Shown here: positions 35,658 through 47,993 of the stretch, piece after piece
Position numbering within the stretch: the stretch's first letter is position 1
Layout of the letters: each line of letters begins with the position of its first letter
NCBI GenBank assembly: GCA_030272155.1
Contig: CP126203.1
Location: 248,001-312,000 of the forward strand
Reading direction: 5' to 3'
DNA length: 64,000 nucleotides
Source of the DNA: Tetradesmus obliquus
Lineage: Eukaryota; Chlorophyta; Chlorophyceae; Sphaeropleales; Scenedesmaceae
The notes under the pieces: generated by a model
What the model was told of the DNA's origin: nothing
What the model saw: the letters and a program-made list of their open reading frames with translations, nothing else
Database searches by the model: none
Program-made: the position numbers and the translations under genes

Positions 35658-38097
35658 GGCTCAGCAGCAGGCAGCAGCACCGCCAGTGAGGGCCAACAGC
35701 AAGCAAAGCCGTGTAAAGGCACACATACAACACAGCAACAGCAAAAGGGCTGATTAACGGTCTAAAAGGCATTCAGATGAAAACCATACAGGCTGGATCG
35801 TCAGCATTGGTTTGATATTCTATGGTGACAGTGGGCACAGATAACAGGTGCCACAGAGGATGTGGCCACCACGGCATGCAACTGTTGTATTGCGCTGCGC
35901 CACTGCAACACCGTCTTTATTGAATTCAGATATAAAGAGCTTCTGCGTTACATAGCGCACAGGTATGCTTTGGCTTCCTCGGTCACCAGTCAGGACACGC
36001 GACGGGGTTAACGAAAGAGGTGCTCGCCAGGACACAAATTGGCTCTTGACTGGTTACATTGCTCGCCGAATAAAGCATCCTTGTTGCCGTTTGGGTAATT
36101 GCTGGCTGCGTACGCACGCCCTAATGTTCACAACAACCTGAACCCTGATATAAAGCCAATGTACACAAGTATGATTTTTGAACTAATTGCATTGTTGCCA
36201 AAATATCAAACTAATACTTAGACATCTTCACATCATTTGTTGGAAAATGATTGTAATTTGGATGAAACCTGTTTAAGGAAAAGTTGCAGACTTTTGCCTT
36301 CAGGACCTGGGCGCATACCGGTCTCAAGCATTTCAATCATTGAATGCATTGATGGTATGAGAGTGTGTAATATAGGAGCCTGACTTGCGGTGACGCCTTG
36401 TCTCTGCTGCCAGCCCCTTATGTGTGTAATATGGAGCTGCGCTAAAAATAAAAATGCACATGGTTTGTGTAACAATGAATGCTGCACTTAGGAGCAAAAT
36501 AATAGGCCACCAGGTTAGGAGATATAGCTATTATTTTTAGTGTTGCGCAGTTTAACCTAATATGGCCCATTTGCTCATTTGACCATCCTGCGTATACGTA
36601 CGGCAAACTGCAGCACTCATCTGGAGAAGCCCAGCTAAAAGAGCATGCCACAGCGAGTTGCCGAGCAGTGGGATACAGTACAACACCTTGGACGGCAAGG
36701 CGGGGTTATCATGTACATGTGAGACACACCACGCGGTCAACGCTGGAAGTTTCCACAACAGTCAGCACTCGGAAGGCACATAACTCGTACAGCATGTGAA
36801 TAAGGACATCCAGCTGGGCTGCTGGGTAGCCCAGCATGTAGCTGGTCACTGCAGCAGTGCTGTTGTGTCCAGCTGGCATGCTGCGCAGCACAGCCAGTGG
36901 CACACGGTGTGCGCCGCACGTTGGCAATTGCAGGGGCAGGTAATCATGCGTGACCGCCACACGATGCAGCAACAGCAGCCTCTGTTGCATGCTGCCGTGC
37001 GTGCTGCTGAATGGATTATGATTCAGTGCTGCGTAGTGCATGCCTTGAACAGGGGGCTTGTGCTGCGTAGTGCATGCCTTGAACAGGGGGCTTGTGCTGC
37101 CACTGGTGCCCAACTCACCCCCCCCTGAAGGTCTCCCCCAAGACCTGACTCTGGCAGTCCCGATGTCTCTTGCGTGCAGCACACGCATCGGTCAGTTACG
37201 CTAAAGCATAATATAAAAGATAACATACTTAAGTTTCATTCTCTGTCTTTAAGTTGTGGATAAAGGTGTGACATCTGGAGCATTGCTGTCATTTGTGTCA
37301 TGACGAGTGGATGTTTCAAGGTACCGTCGTCTTCCCGTCGAGGTCACAGAAAAGCGTTCACGGAGTGATGGTTTAAACATATAAGCTCACGATGGTGCAA
37401 TGAAAGCAGTCAAGCTGTGACATGTGGAGAAATCGGTGCCGATCGTATTTTGCAAACTGCGAGATCTGTCAGCGCTGCTGTTGCCGCATTGGTTGCTTGA
37501 ATTGTTTATTTATATGAAATAGCTGTCTTAGGCCGCTGTAAAAGCCTAGTGGCTAGCCACTTGGCCACCACAACCGAAGTCAGCTTGCTGACAGCACTGC
37601 ATTTTAGCACATCGGTCGATCCTGACAAGCGACCTATCGCAAGCTTTAGACCCTTCAAATTGTCGAATATAGTGTCAGGTATCGTATTCAGCCTTAGGAG
37701 ACATCGGCCCGGAAGTTTGAAATGTATGACTGGGGCAGGATTGAACCTTCAGGGGGGGTGGCCCAACTTTGGACAGGGGTGTGGCCTGTCCATCAACATG
37801 GTGCTGTTGCTGCTCCTCTTGCACCTTCACATGTTTTGCATGCTGGTAATGGTGGTTTCCCCTGGGACTGAACACCTGGGGCGGAACACCCATGTTGAAA
37901 ACCTAGCTGCAGGTTTGGGCGAGGTGGACTTATCTATGACACCAGGGCTTCAATTACTGTCCATGCGTTTAGTTCAAGTATACGTGCAACTTTCAAGCAG
38001 TTCATACACGTTAAATTGGACGCTGCCAGCACCTTGTGTCTGTACACGGAAAACGTTGCTGCGGGAGGTCTCGGTTTGTTTGCTTCCACTGGCAACC
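35658..38097. other. intergenic
   Basis: AT-rich at 36080-36560. At 37030-37095 the phrase GTAGTGCATGCCTTGAAC is tandemly duplicated. A minus-strand open stretch at 37188-36709 (with LAVLRSMPAGHNSTAA) shows no known domain. From about 36980 and clearly from 37745 the sequence matches the upstream part of the segmental duplication. Confidence 0.45.
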
Positions 38098-38544
38098 ATG
38101 CGCAGCTTACTTCAGCCGTCTATGCGAGGTCATGTCGCACAGCATGTGGCGAGTTCGAGCAGGCAAGGCTACGCTCCGCGCCACCTGCTGTATGTGGCAG
38201 CAGAGCCAAGCAGCAGCCACAACCAAGCAGCAACCCAAGCCTTAATGATGTCCTACAGCAATACCGAGGGCTTGTCGTAGATAAACCCAAGCAGTCGAAG
38301 AAAGCAGCAGGCAGCAGCAGTGGAGCAGGCGCTGGCAAAAGCCAGCCCGCTGCAAAACGTGATGCTGCTGGGCCTGACAGAGCTGAAAAGAAATCAAGGC
38401 CTGGTGCTGGAGCAAAAGCATCAGCAGGAGCAGCAGCAGGCTCAAGGATCAGGCCAGCTGCAGACGCACCCGCTGACAAGCGAAGCAGCAGCAGGAGCAG
38501 CACAAGCAGGAGCAGCAGCAGCAACACCAGCCGTAGCAAGCAGG

Positions 38545-38580
<36 letters not shown>

Positions 38581-39042
38581 ACAGCAGTGAAAAACGTGCC
38601 AAGCCAGCTGCAGCTGCCAAGCCGCCACCCCCACAACCGGCACCGGCCTCCAGCCTCCTACCAAGCAATGGCAAAGGCTTTGGCAGCCTCGCCAGCAGCA
38701 GCACCTCCCGCGCAGCAGCTGCTGCCACAAGCACTCCTAGCAGCAGCAACCCCAGCAGCAGCAGCAGCGGCAGCAGCAGCAGCAAGCGTGTTGTGAAGGT
38801 GTTCCGCTTTGGTGTCGAGGCTGCAGCAGTGCAGCGCGCAGTGAATGCATGCGGCTGGCAGGAGCGGGTGCTGCAGGTGGATGCCATAGGCCAGGCTGAC
38901 CTGCTGATTGCTGTCAAGGACACTGCTGGTGGCAAGCACCAAAACCTGACACAGGTGTGTTACTAAACAGCATCGGGGCAGCATATGTGGCTGCAGAATG
39001 AGAAGAGCAGGGGCATGTTCAGCGTTGTCTTGGGTTGTGGAT

Positions 39043-39080
<38 letters not shown>

Positions 39081-39826
39081 GGAGCATTGGGCATGCCTGG
39101 GACACGTGTAAGCAGTGCATCACTGTTGCAACAGCCTGCTGCATGCTTTATGACACCGCGCATGGAGTGCTCAGCGCTGCAGCAGTACAAGCGGAAGTGG
39201 CACACTGCTGTCGATGTGACAGCTGCAGTGGCATGCCCAGCAGAGTATGGGCCCCTGCACCGTAGCAACATGCTTGCTAGCTGACGCTGAACACATCACT
39301 TCTGCACCACTCACCATGCAACACGGCATCAACCCGTCAACCACATGCTGTGACTGCTTCCATTTTTGTTGATTTGTGTGTGCCCTGGCTGCTTTGTCTG
39401 GTGTTGTTGCAGGGTGAGCGGTCTGCTAAGAACCTAGGCATCTCCTTTGTGGTGGTGGGGAGCCGCATGACGAAAGACAGCCTGCAAAAAGCCCTAAACC
39501 CCTTCCTGAACGAAATCACCCCAGCAGAAGCAGCAGCACGCGAGGCAGCGCTTGCGAAAGAAGCAGAGCGCAAGGCCTTTGCAGACGCGTTCTTTTCATC
39601 TGCGGCAACAGCAAAGTTCAGTGGCGCGCCGCTGCCTGCTGCTGCTGCTGCCGCTGCTGGCGGCAGCATGGGGCGGCTGCAGCAGCTGCAGCAGCAGCAG
39701 GCGCGGATCAGCAAGACAAGCGGCGCGGCTGCCGCTGCTGGCGGCGGCGGCAGCAGCAGCAGCAGCAGCAGCAGCAGGGCGGTTGGCGGCGCGCCTGGCA
39801 GCCGAGGCAACAGGGGTCCTGCCTAA
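37745..39826. repeat. segmental duplication, copy 2
   Basis: Second copy of 20640-22820. The exons are highly similar; the introns have diverged more. Confidence 0.92.
38098..39826 (+). pseudogene. frameshifted duplicate of the Ycf45-like gene (copy 2)
   Basis: Exons correspond to 38098-38954 and 39413-39826. The ATG and transit-peptide codons match copy 1, but one base is missing at about 38203 (CAGCAGAGCC here, CAGCAGCAGCC in copy 1). The ATG frame therefore stops at 38280 after 60 codons. The downstream frame is intact from 38204 to the donor and through exon 2 to TAA at 39824-39826, and it contains no Met before the splice. The exon 1 donor is GTGTGT rather than GTGAGT. Either it is a young pseudogene, or another upstream exon or start restores the frame. 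The domain residues are nearly unchanged, suggesting a recent event. TGTAA lies at 40007-40011. Confidence 0.7.
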
Positions 39827-41096
39827 GCTGCTTTTGTGCATTGTGGGCTGCTGGCACCTTGCTAGGCAGGCTGCAGGCAGGGCTGCGTAAGCAAATGAAA
39901 TGAGGCGTGCCAATCATAGAGGTGTGGGGCGTGGTCAGCAGTCACTGTTAAGCGCTAAGCGCTCGTTGTCAGCCTTCTGTTGGCTGGCCAGCCAGCCATC
40001 TGTACATGTAACACCTGGCTGGTCACTGTGGCGTGCTGTCTCAACTTGAAAATTCATATCAAGGCTCAAGTTCACCTGGGCCAGCAGCCGATTATGTGTG
40101 GTGGCTGCCGCGCTGGTTGGAGGCCTGCACTTGCGTTGTGGCTCTAGCAAGTGTAACCGCCGGTGCTAGCAGCGTCAGGCCGGCGAGCCATGTTGGCCGG
40201 GATCAGGTCAGCGTTACACAGTTGATTGTTGTTACATGATGAAAACCCTGCCCGGCAGGGCTGGGATCAGGTCAGCGTTACACAGTTGATTGTTGTTACC
40301 TGATGAAAACATTGGCAATGTCAACGTTGGTGAGACCTTAACACGTACAACACTGCGTCACGTGCTTGCATGCAACAAATTGCAATATCTCAGTTCCCTC
40401 TGAGCAGGCACAGGTGTGCTCAATGGGTGCACCATCCAGCAATGTTCTGTTGTTCACAGAGAGTTTGCATATAGTTTGCATATATGTTCTGTTGTGTGAT
40501 GCACCATGCAGGTGTTGCAGTCATTGTGCCACCAACAACAACTGTTGCAGTCACTGACGTTCAGAACGAGGCAGTCACGTGGCGATAAGGCGCGTGCGAC
40601 AGCATGACCTGCATGACAGCATGACCTGTCATGTATGGTTTTTTAGGGACGTACCAACCCAGCTGCTGCAGCATGACATATGATAGGTGTTTCCAAAGGT
40701 GTTTCCTTTGGAGCCAGTGCTAGCCTAACACCTAGTAGGCGCGCCACTCATCTGCCTTTGCCTCCCTGCTGCAGCATGTTACACAGCTGCCGGCTGCACA
40801 GGCACCAGCTGAGACGGCGCAGCCAGCCAGGTACAGCTGCCAGTGGCAGCAAGAGGGGACTGCCCCCTTCTGGCAGCTATTATGCACTGCATTGTGGCAC
40901 AACAATCCAATGGCCTGCAAGCAAAGCAGCAGCTGCCCTTGTCGCATCCCGCACCATGCAACTGTCGAACAGCTACTAGTAGTACTCAATATCCCCATAT
41001 CTGCAACTGCCACACTGACACATCAACACGCACCACAGCCTTGGCACAAGCCCTCGCAGGGACCACAGGCATGCTTAGATCTAAGCACAGGGCCCT
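39827..41096. other. intergenic between convergent genes
   Basis: A 48-bp sequence is tandemly duplicated at 40199-40246 and 40263-40310 with one mismatch. TTACA at 40776-40780 may be the minus-strand TGTAA of the helical-repeat gene. Nothing coding is supported. Confidence 0.6.
40199..40310. repeat. 64-bp-period tandem duplication
   Basis: GGGATCAGGTCAGCGTTACA and about 28 further bases occur twice with a 64-bp offset. Confidence 0.95.
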
Positions 41097-44000
41097 CTAG
41101 ATCAAAGCCATCATGTCCCACACTTCACAGCAGGCTGCCACCTGCTGATCATATAGTGGGGCAGCCGGCAGCAGCCTCAGCCAGTCAAACACGGCCCACT
41201 GCTGCTGCTCATACGACAACAGCAGCAGCTGCCGCAGAGCAGCAGCGTCCAGAGCACCCTGCCGCGCCGCTGGCAGCTGGTCGCACAGCAGCTGCAGCAG
41301 CTGCAGCGGCAGGCTGCACTCAATGCCTGCCCTCAACAACCGCGCAAGTGCAGGTCCTGCAAGGCGCTTTGCAGCTGGCAGCTGCAGCAGCGAGCACAAC
41401 AGCTCATTGGCACCGAACTTCCTGTGCTTCTGCAGCGCTGCTTGCAGCAGCTGCTCCGCACTCTGCTGGTCCACCTGCGCTGCTGCTGGCAGCTGCCCAA
41501 CCAGCTGCACACCAGATACAGGGCCTCGCTCCACACAAGCTGTCAGGAGCTCTGCAACTGCACCTGGCCCAATCGCCTGCGCAGCACGCAGCTGAAGCAG
41601 CTGCTGAGCAGCAGCTGCAGTGATGCGCCCAGCATCCAGCTGGCGCAGCGCGCTGCGCAGCAGCTGCTGCATGGCGTCACTGCTGATGCTGATGCCGTGC
41701 TCTGTTATGGCTGCACATGCTCCAACTACATCGTCGCTGGCTCCTGCTGCGATGCTCGACTGTAGCAACAGCAAGTGCGCATCATCACGACCCGGCAGGT
41801 TGCAGTCTTGCAGTGTGACTCCAGAAGCTTGTGGCAGCTCCGTCAAGAATCTGAAGATACCCATGTGACCTGCCTGCAGTGCCTGGCTGCATAAGTCAGT
41901 CATTGCCTGCTTGCTCAGCTGCTGTGCTGCTGGCAGTGTTGACATGCTGCTCACTGCTGCTTCATTGCCTGCTTTGACTGCTGCTGCTAGGATGCTTGCT
42001 ACTGCATCTGCTGGCAGCTGCTGCACAGCTGTCAGCGCCAGAAGCTGCTGCTGCACCTCATCCTGAAAGACAAACTGCTGCTTGTCCCACATATGCTGCT
42101 GCTGATGCGGCTCCTGCACTGCATACGCGAGCACAGCTTTTACTGTCCCCACAGACAGCTGCCCAGCTGCAGGAGCTTTCAGCAGAAGTGCAATACTGGT
42201 CAGCGCCGGTCGCTGCTGTTGCTCCTGCTGCTGCAAAACTGCCTGCAGCAGCTGTTCAATGGCTGCTGTGCTGAACCTGCTCACTGCTGGCAGCTCAAAC
42301 AGGAGCTCCAACAAGCATATGTCACCCTTGATGCCTTGCAGGCACAAGTCCAGCACTGCCTCTACCGGCAGCTGCTGTGTTACTGGCAGCTCCTGGGCCG
42401 CGCGGTCTATAACGTAATATTCAATGTTGCTGCGCATTGCCTCTTGCACGAAAGCTGCGTAGCCTTCAATGTCATCGATCTCATGCGCTGCTGGCGTCAG
42501 CTGCACAATATCGCCCACTGCGCCGTCACTGCCACATTTAACGGCTGCACGCAGCAGCTGCAGCACCTCACCGCCTGACAGCTGGCTGCCTAGCTGCATT
42601 GGCTCCAGATCCTCCAACACGTCAATCATGCTACCATTGCTAAGGCTGACCAGCAGCTGCTGCAGCAGCCATGCAGCATCGCCAGCTGCAAGCTGCTGCG
42701 CTGCCTGCAGCCCAGCCAGCTCCCGCACCAACTGCCGGTGTCGCTGCTGCGTGTCTGCTGCACCTGCGGCCAGTGCTTCACACAGCGCGCGAGACGGCAG
42801 CTGCTGCACGGCCGGCACTTCGCGGATAATGCGCTGCACAAAGTGCAGGTGGCCGCGCTTGCAGGCGAGGCTGATAAGGCTTGCTAGGCTGTCTGGCTGC
42901 ATTGCCCTGGCGCCAGGCAGATTCAGCAATGCTGCAAAGCCCGACTCATCCAATTCAGCATCAGCGTCGTCATCGGCTGCCTGCTGCTGCTGCTGCTGCT
43001 GTGGTTGCTCCAGTTGGATGCGCAGGCACAACAGCTTTGCCACTGCCTGGGGGCTGAGCTGCTGAGCTGGCGGTGTGTCTGTCAAGCAAACTAAAACATC
43101 GTGCCCGCGTATTATGGCTGTGGTGAGCAGGTGCTCCACTAGTTGCATGGTGCTGTTGTTGCTGCTGCTATCGCTGCTGCTGCTGCCCTCAGCAGCACTG
43201 TCGCTGCTGCTGCTGTCACCCAGCAGCACGTCGTTTGCAAAGCAGAAGAGCAGTATGGAGAGCGACTGCATTGTCGTGGGCAGGTTGAGCGCGATCAACA
43301 GCAGGTCTCCCAGCTGCTCTGATGTCAGCTTGCGCATCAAGGCCTCATCCCTTTTGCTCTGCAGCAGCAATCACAGCGCAGTTGCAGCGGCGGCGAACCA
43401 GTTGATACCTACCTTGCCCACAATGTGCCAGGGCCGATCCTACAGAACCTAGTAAATACATGTTCGATCACATGCATCATGTTTGCAGCAGCACACGCAC
43501 TGACCTTGCAACAGTTGTCATATGTGTTTTGCACACCCGTCTGCTAGCCAGTGGAGCAAGCGCACGCGTCAGCCTGCAGTCATTTGCAGCAAAGAGCCTG
43601 GACGCACACAGCAGCCAATGGAGTAGAAGTCCTACTACTGCTTCTAATGGCTACTCACCCTTTCTGATGGTGGGCCGCATATCCATACGATGTAGTGAAG
43701 CATGGTGGCCTTGTCCCCCAGGATCTTTGGGTTGCTGCAGGGTAGCTGCCGGGCGACTGCAGCAATCCAGCTGCCCATGCCCCGCAGCCGCTGCTTTGAT
43801 GCAGCTATTAGCTGCTCAGCTGACAGCTGCATGCCGCGTTTACACGCGACGTCTGCCATGGTATCCTGCAAGTCGGCAGGCATGTCCTGGCACAGCTGCA
43901 TCAGCGTTTGCGTCACTGGCAGCGCAGCAACCACTGCAGGCCCAGCTACAGCCAGCAGCCACTCCAGAGGCTGCATCAAGTAGTCTTTGAGCTTGTCGAA

Positions 44001-44351
44001 TGCCGTGCAGTAGTGGGGACCCGCCTGCTTCAGAGACTCTGGCCAGAACTGCAGGGCTCTTGAAGCAGCAGTAGCCAGCAGGCTGGCTAGCTGCCGCTGC
44101 ACATGCCTCTGCACGTCCTCCTGCGTCAGCTTGCTGACGGTGCGCAAGTTTGCGAGCGTCTTTACATCGTGCACGTACTCTATGCACAATCCAAGCACCT
44201 GATGCAGCTGCAGCTTTGCTGCAGCACAGGTCCGGGCGCCCGTCACACAGGCCATCGGTATCGGTGCGGAACCAGCGCTTTCATCAAGACCACAAGCAGG
44301 GTGTGTTACTTGACGGCTGCGAATGTTCGACGTCGCACATCTAGAAAGCAT
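41097..44351 (-). CDS. alpha-helical repeat protein (about 35-aa repeats)
   Basis: Two exons, 44351-43659 and 43358-41097, phase 0, 984 aa. The start is the first ATG (44351); a second in-frame ATG lies 32 codons on. The first 230 residues hold a segment LGLCIEYVHDVKTLANLRTV whose spacing is faintly F-box-like (weak). The rest is a solenoid of repeats of about 35 residues with the signature LPAAQQLSxxAxxxLLxxAL followed by a second helix (for example LPAAQQLSKQAMTDLCSQAL). Helix-turn-helix repeats of this length resemble PPR/ankyrin-type scaffolds, but the consensus matches neither exactly. Ser and Gln runs come from CTG repeats. No catalytic motif is visible. A binding or scaffold role is inferred. 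Related fragments lie at 44650-45020 on the other strand. Confidence 0.7.
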
Positions 44352-45404
44352 GCCAGGTCACCTGAGGTGTAAGAGGGGCCCGCGGTGTCAATCAAACCAG
44401 GGTCAATGTCAGATGTTTATGTTTGCGAAGAGTTATTCGCTGCCGAACCTTGTCTCCTTACTGCCGTATGCAATGGCGTCTTGTGCGTAAGATGCACGGG
44501 TGTATGACGCGACGCATGGAGAATTGCGTTGCGAACTCACACTTCGCAGCAAACCTGCAGCAGGGACAGCAGTACTATCGCTCCCAATAGTGTAAATGCT
44601 GTTGGCTGACAATAGACAAGCGTCCTCGCAGCAGCAGTCAGAGCAGGCAACGCTGCAGCAGTTTGCAGCATGGTCACCCTGCCAGCAGTGCAACAGGTCA
44701 GCAGTAAGACGGCCGCAGAACTTGAAATGCTGGCAATGCAGCATGGACACTTTCTCAAGGCAAGGCAGCTACAGCAGGTGCTGCAGCTGACGCACGACCA
44801 TTTGCAAACACTGCGCTCTGCCAGGCTGGGCAGCTGCAGGAGCTGCTGCTGGCTGCAGTCACAGCAGCAGACCGCAAAGCAATCTTGAGTTTGTGCAGGA
44901 TGCGTGCCTCAGCCGCAGAGTCGGCAGAAACAGCAGCTGCACATCAGCCAAACTCGGTGATGATGGAAGCAAGCTCTTTCTCAGGCCACAGGTACCTGTA
45001 CGCAGCAGCACTTGGCTGACGCACACACTGTAACAATGCACAGCTTCGTGCTCGTCTTGTATCCCCGATGGTGCGGGGATTCAGCCGGGGAATTTTAGAG
45101 CTGGGGATAGGGTACTAGACACAGTGCAGTGTAACAGGGGTCAGGTCTTAGCTGTTGTGTCAGAACAGGGCCCCACCCGCCAACATCCCACCCTAGTCAG
45201 TGAACTCTGCTCTATGCTACAGCGGGGGATGTTCTTTTGCTGACTACAGAGATACATATCACGTTTGCTGACCTGTAGATCAGTGTCTTGGGTGTCCTGC
45301 ACAGCTGCTGTTTGTACAGCACGCCCTCGGTTCTTGGCGCGTGTACCGTCCTTGTTTACTCACTGTTCGAGGTTTCCTTTGTTGTGATCAGGTGGCATAG
45401 GACC
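44352..45404. other. intergenic, divergent gene heads
   Basis: Contains the paralogue remnant above. The promoters of the helical-repeat gene (minus) and the splicing factor (plus) should lie here. No other feature seen. Confidence 0.4.
44650..45019 (+). pseudogene. remnant of a helical-repeat paralogue
   Basis: LPAVQQVSSKTAAELEMLAM repeats the signature of the neighbouring minus-strand gene, here on the plus strand. After about 44830 the protein-like reading moves to another frame (ELLLAAVTAADRKAILSLCR...LYAAALG, then TGA), so a frameshift or an unrecognised intron separates the halves. No start codon was found. Confidence 0.4.
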
Positions 45405-46039
45405 ATGTACAACAACGTGAGCAGCCAACAGCAACCCTGTGCTCATTACGCCGAGCTCCGTTCTATCGCTTGCACGCCTTCAGGCTGCTGTTTCACTATC
45501 ATAGCTATGTAATTACTGAGTTAGTATCGCTGCACTAGCGCTCCCCTCACTGAGCATGTCTCTTTCTGCCCTCTGCAGATTGGTATTCTCACCCCGCGTG
45601 GGACAGGCACAAGCGGCCATGTGCAGGCCAACAAGTTCAACCTTACCCGAGCACCTGTTCCTCGGTTTGGCGAGGGCCAGGCTGCGGCGCCTGCAGCAGC
45701 AGACAAAAAGCCCAACCAGGCCATTTTGGAGCACAACAGGAAGCGTCAGATAGAGGTCAAGCTGTTGGAGCTGCAGGATGAACTGGAGGAGCAGGGGTGA
45801 GCAGGGGCAGCAGCAGCTGGAGAAGTGGGAGCTTTGGGGCAGATAGGCAGGCCCAAAATTCCGCCAGCAGCAGCAGTAGCAGCAATTTTGTATGCAACTG
45901 GTGGATGGCGCATAAGCGAACTTGCCACCTGCTGTTGCTGTCGATCAAGATACCATAGCTTCAAGTTGTGCGAGGTTTCCGCAGCACGGAGGCCCTCCGT
46001 GCCAACAGCATCGGCAAGGTGCACTGCCCTCACTGCGTG

Positions 46040-46070
<31 letters not shown>

Positions 46071-46668
46071 TGTCCTGCAGGCTGTCTGCAGAGGAAGTGG
46101 AGGCAGCACTGGCCAGCAAGCGCACCGAGCTGCTGGCAGAATATGAGCAGGAGAAGGAGCAGGGCGAGGCCAGCAAGTGAGCAGCAGCAGAAGAGCTTCT
46201 GCACTTTCGCAGTACTAGGATCCACTCTATGGTATTGCAACAGCAAGACACAAGGCATCCTCTACGCCTCAGTCGATCAATATTTGATCCATATCTGATA
46301 CAACCTTGCACGCCTCCTTGCCTGCTGCCTGCCTCTGGCTGTGCAGCATGGGCAACGAGACGCACGCTGTCGCGCAGCGCAAGCAGGAGCAGATGGAGCG
46401 CATGCGCAAGGCATTCGGCCTGGGAGAGGTGCGCAGCAGCAGCAGCAGCGGAACCAGCTGCGTCAACCAGTGGCAGCAGCAGCAGCGAAGTAGGGCCAGC
46501 AAACAGTACTGCAGTGAAGGCAGCACTATATGTCTGTCTGGTCTCCTGCATGCTGTTCCTGCATGCCGCCACACAGCCTGAGTGTCTTTATGGCAGTCTG
46601 CACCTTGCACTTGCGTCCGAATCTATCTGGCCCAGCTGCTCATGCTTGACAAGTGCTGTGCCGCCTCC

Positions 46669-46702
<34 letters not shown>

Positions 46703-46704
46703 CC

Positions 46705-46758
<54 letters not shown>

Positions 46759-47944
46759 TGGTGTGGGGCGAAGCGTTTGACCCCGAGGTGCAGGAGCGCA
46801 AGAAGCAGGAGCGCATCGAGGCGCAACGGGCAGCAGAGAAGGAGGCCTTTGAGAAGCGCGAGGCGTGAGTTGCTGCTGTGCTGTTGCGGTTTGTTCACTG
46901 GTCGCTGGTGTGCTGGTTGTTGACAGCAGCTGTTGCCGTAGCGCAACGGAGAAGGGGGTCTTCGAGAAGGGCGAGGCATGAGGGGGATTCTGCTGTAGCG
47001 TGTCATGCAGCTGGGAGGCTGCTGCAGCAGCTCATACAACAGCTTCCTGCTGTGCTGCATTGATTGACAACCGTAGTTGTCACACACAAAACAGCAGCAC
47101 TGCTGTTGTGGCAGCGCACTCACACCCGCTCGCCATCACCTGCTGCATTCTGATCCATCTTACCTATTGTTAATCTCGCTGCTGCTTGCAGCGCGCAAGG
47201 AGCACGGGCAGCGCCTGCAGCGTTCATGCTGATGTGTGTGGCAGTGCACTCACACCTGACAGCTGTTAACTGCTGCATGCTGAAATGTCCTGCATGTTGT
47301 TTTGCTGCTAATGCTGTTGCTGCTGCTGCAGGGCGCGCAAGGAGCGCGAGGAGCGCCTGCAGCGTTCATGCTGCTGTGTGTGGCAGCGTCCTCACACCTG
47401 ACAGCTACAACTTCCTTCATGCTGACATGTCTTTCATGTTTGCTGCTGGTGCTGTTGCTGCTGCTGCAGGGCACGCAAGGAGCGCGAGGAGCGCCTGCAG
47501 CGGCAGGAGCAGCAACGCGCCGAGCGCGAGGCAGCAGCAGCAGAAGCAGAGCAGCGCCGCCGTGAGCGCGAGCAGCAGCGGCGCGACGGCAGGGCCGGCG
47601 AGGGCGGCAGCAGCAGAGGCTTTGATGATGGCAGGGGCCATGGAAGAGGCTATGGTGATGGCAGGCGGGGTGGGGAGTACGGCAGTGAGGGTGGCAGGGG
47701 CCGGCGGGGGCAGTACCTGCCTAGTGGCGAGGGCTACTACTCGCGTGGGGATGCAGCACCTGACAGGTACAACCCTGATGCGGAGAGGGAAGACATGGAC
47801 AGGGACAGGCAGGGTGCAGATCGGGCAGACAAGGGGAAAGGCAGGGGCAGGGAGGATGCGGCTGCAGCTGACCGCGGCAGGGAGAAAGCTAAGGACAGCA
47901 AGCAGCAGAAGCGGCGCCGGCGCAGCCCTAGCAGCAGCAGTGGC

Positions 47945-47993
<49 letters not shown>

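Noticed and set aside
37549..38280. 243-codon open frame upstream of copy 2
   Set aside because: It is the transit-peptide frame of the frameshifted duplicate extended upstream through non-coding sequence. The equivalent upstream part in copy 1 is not needed for its model.
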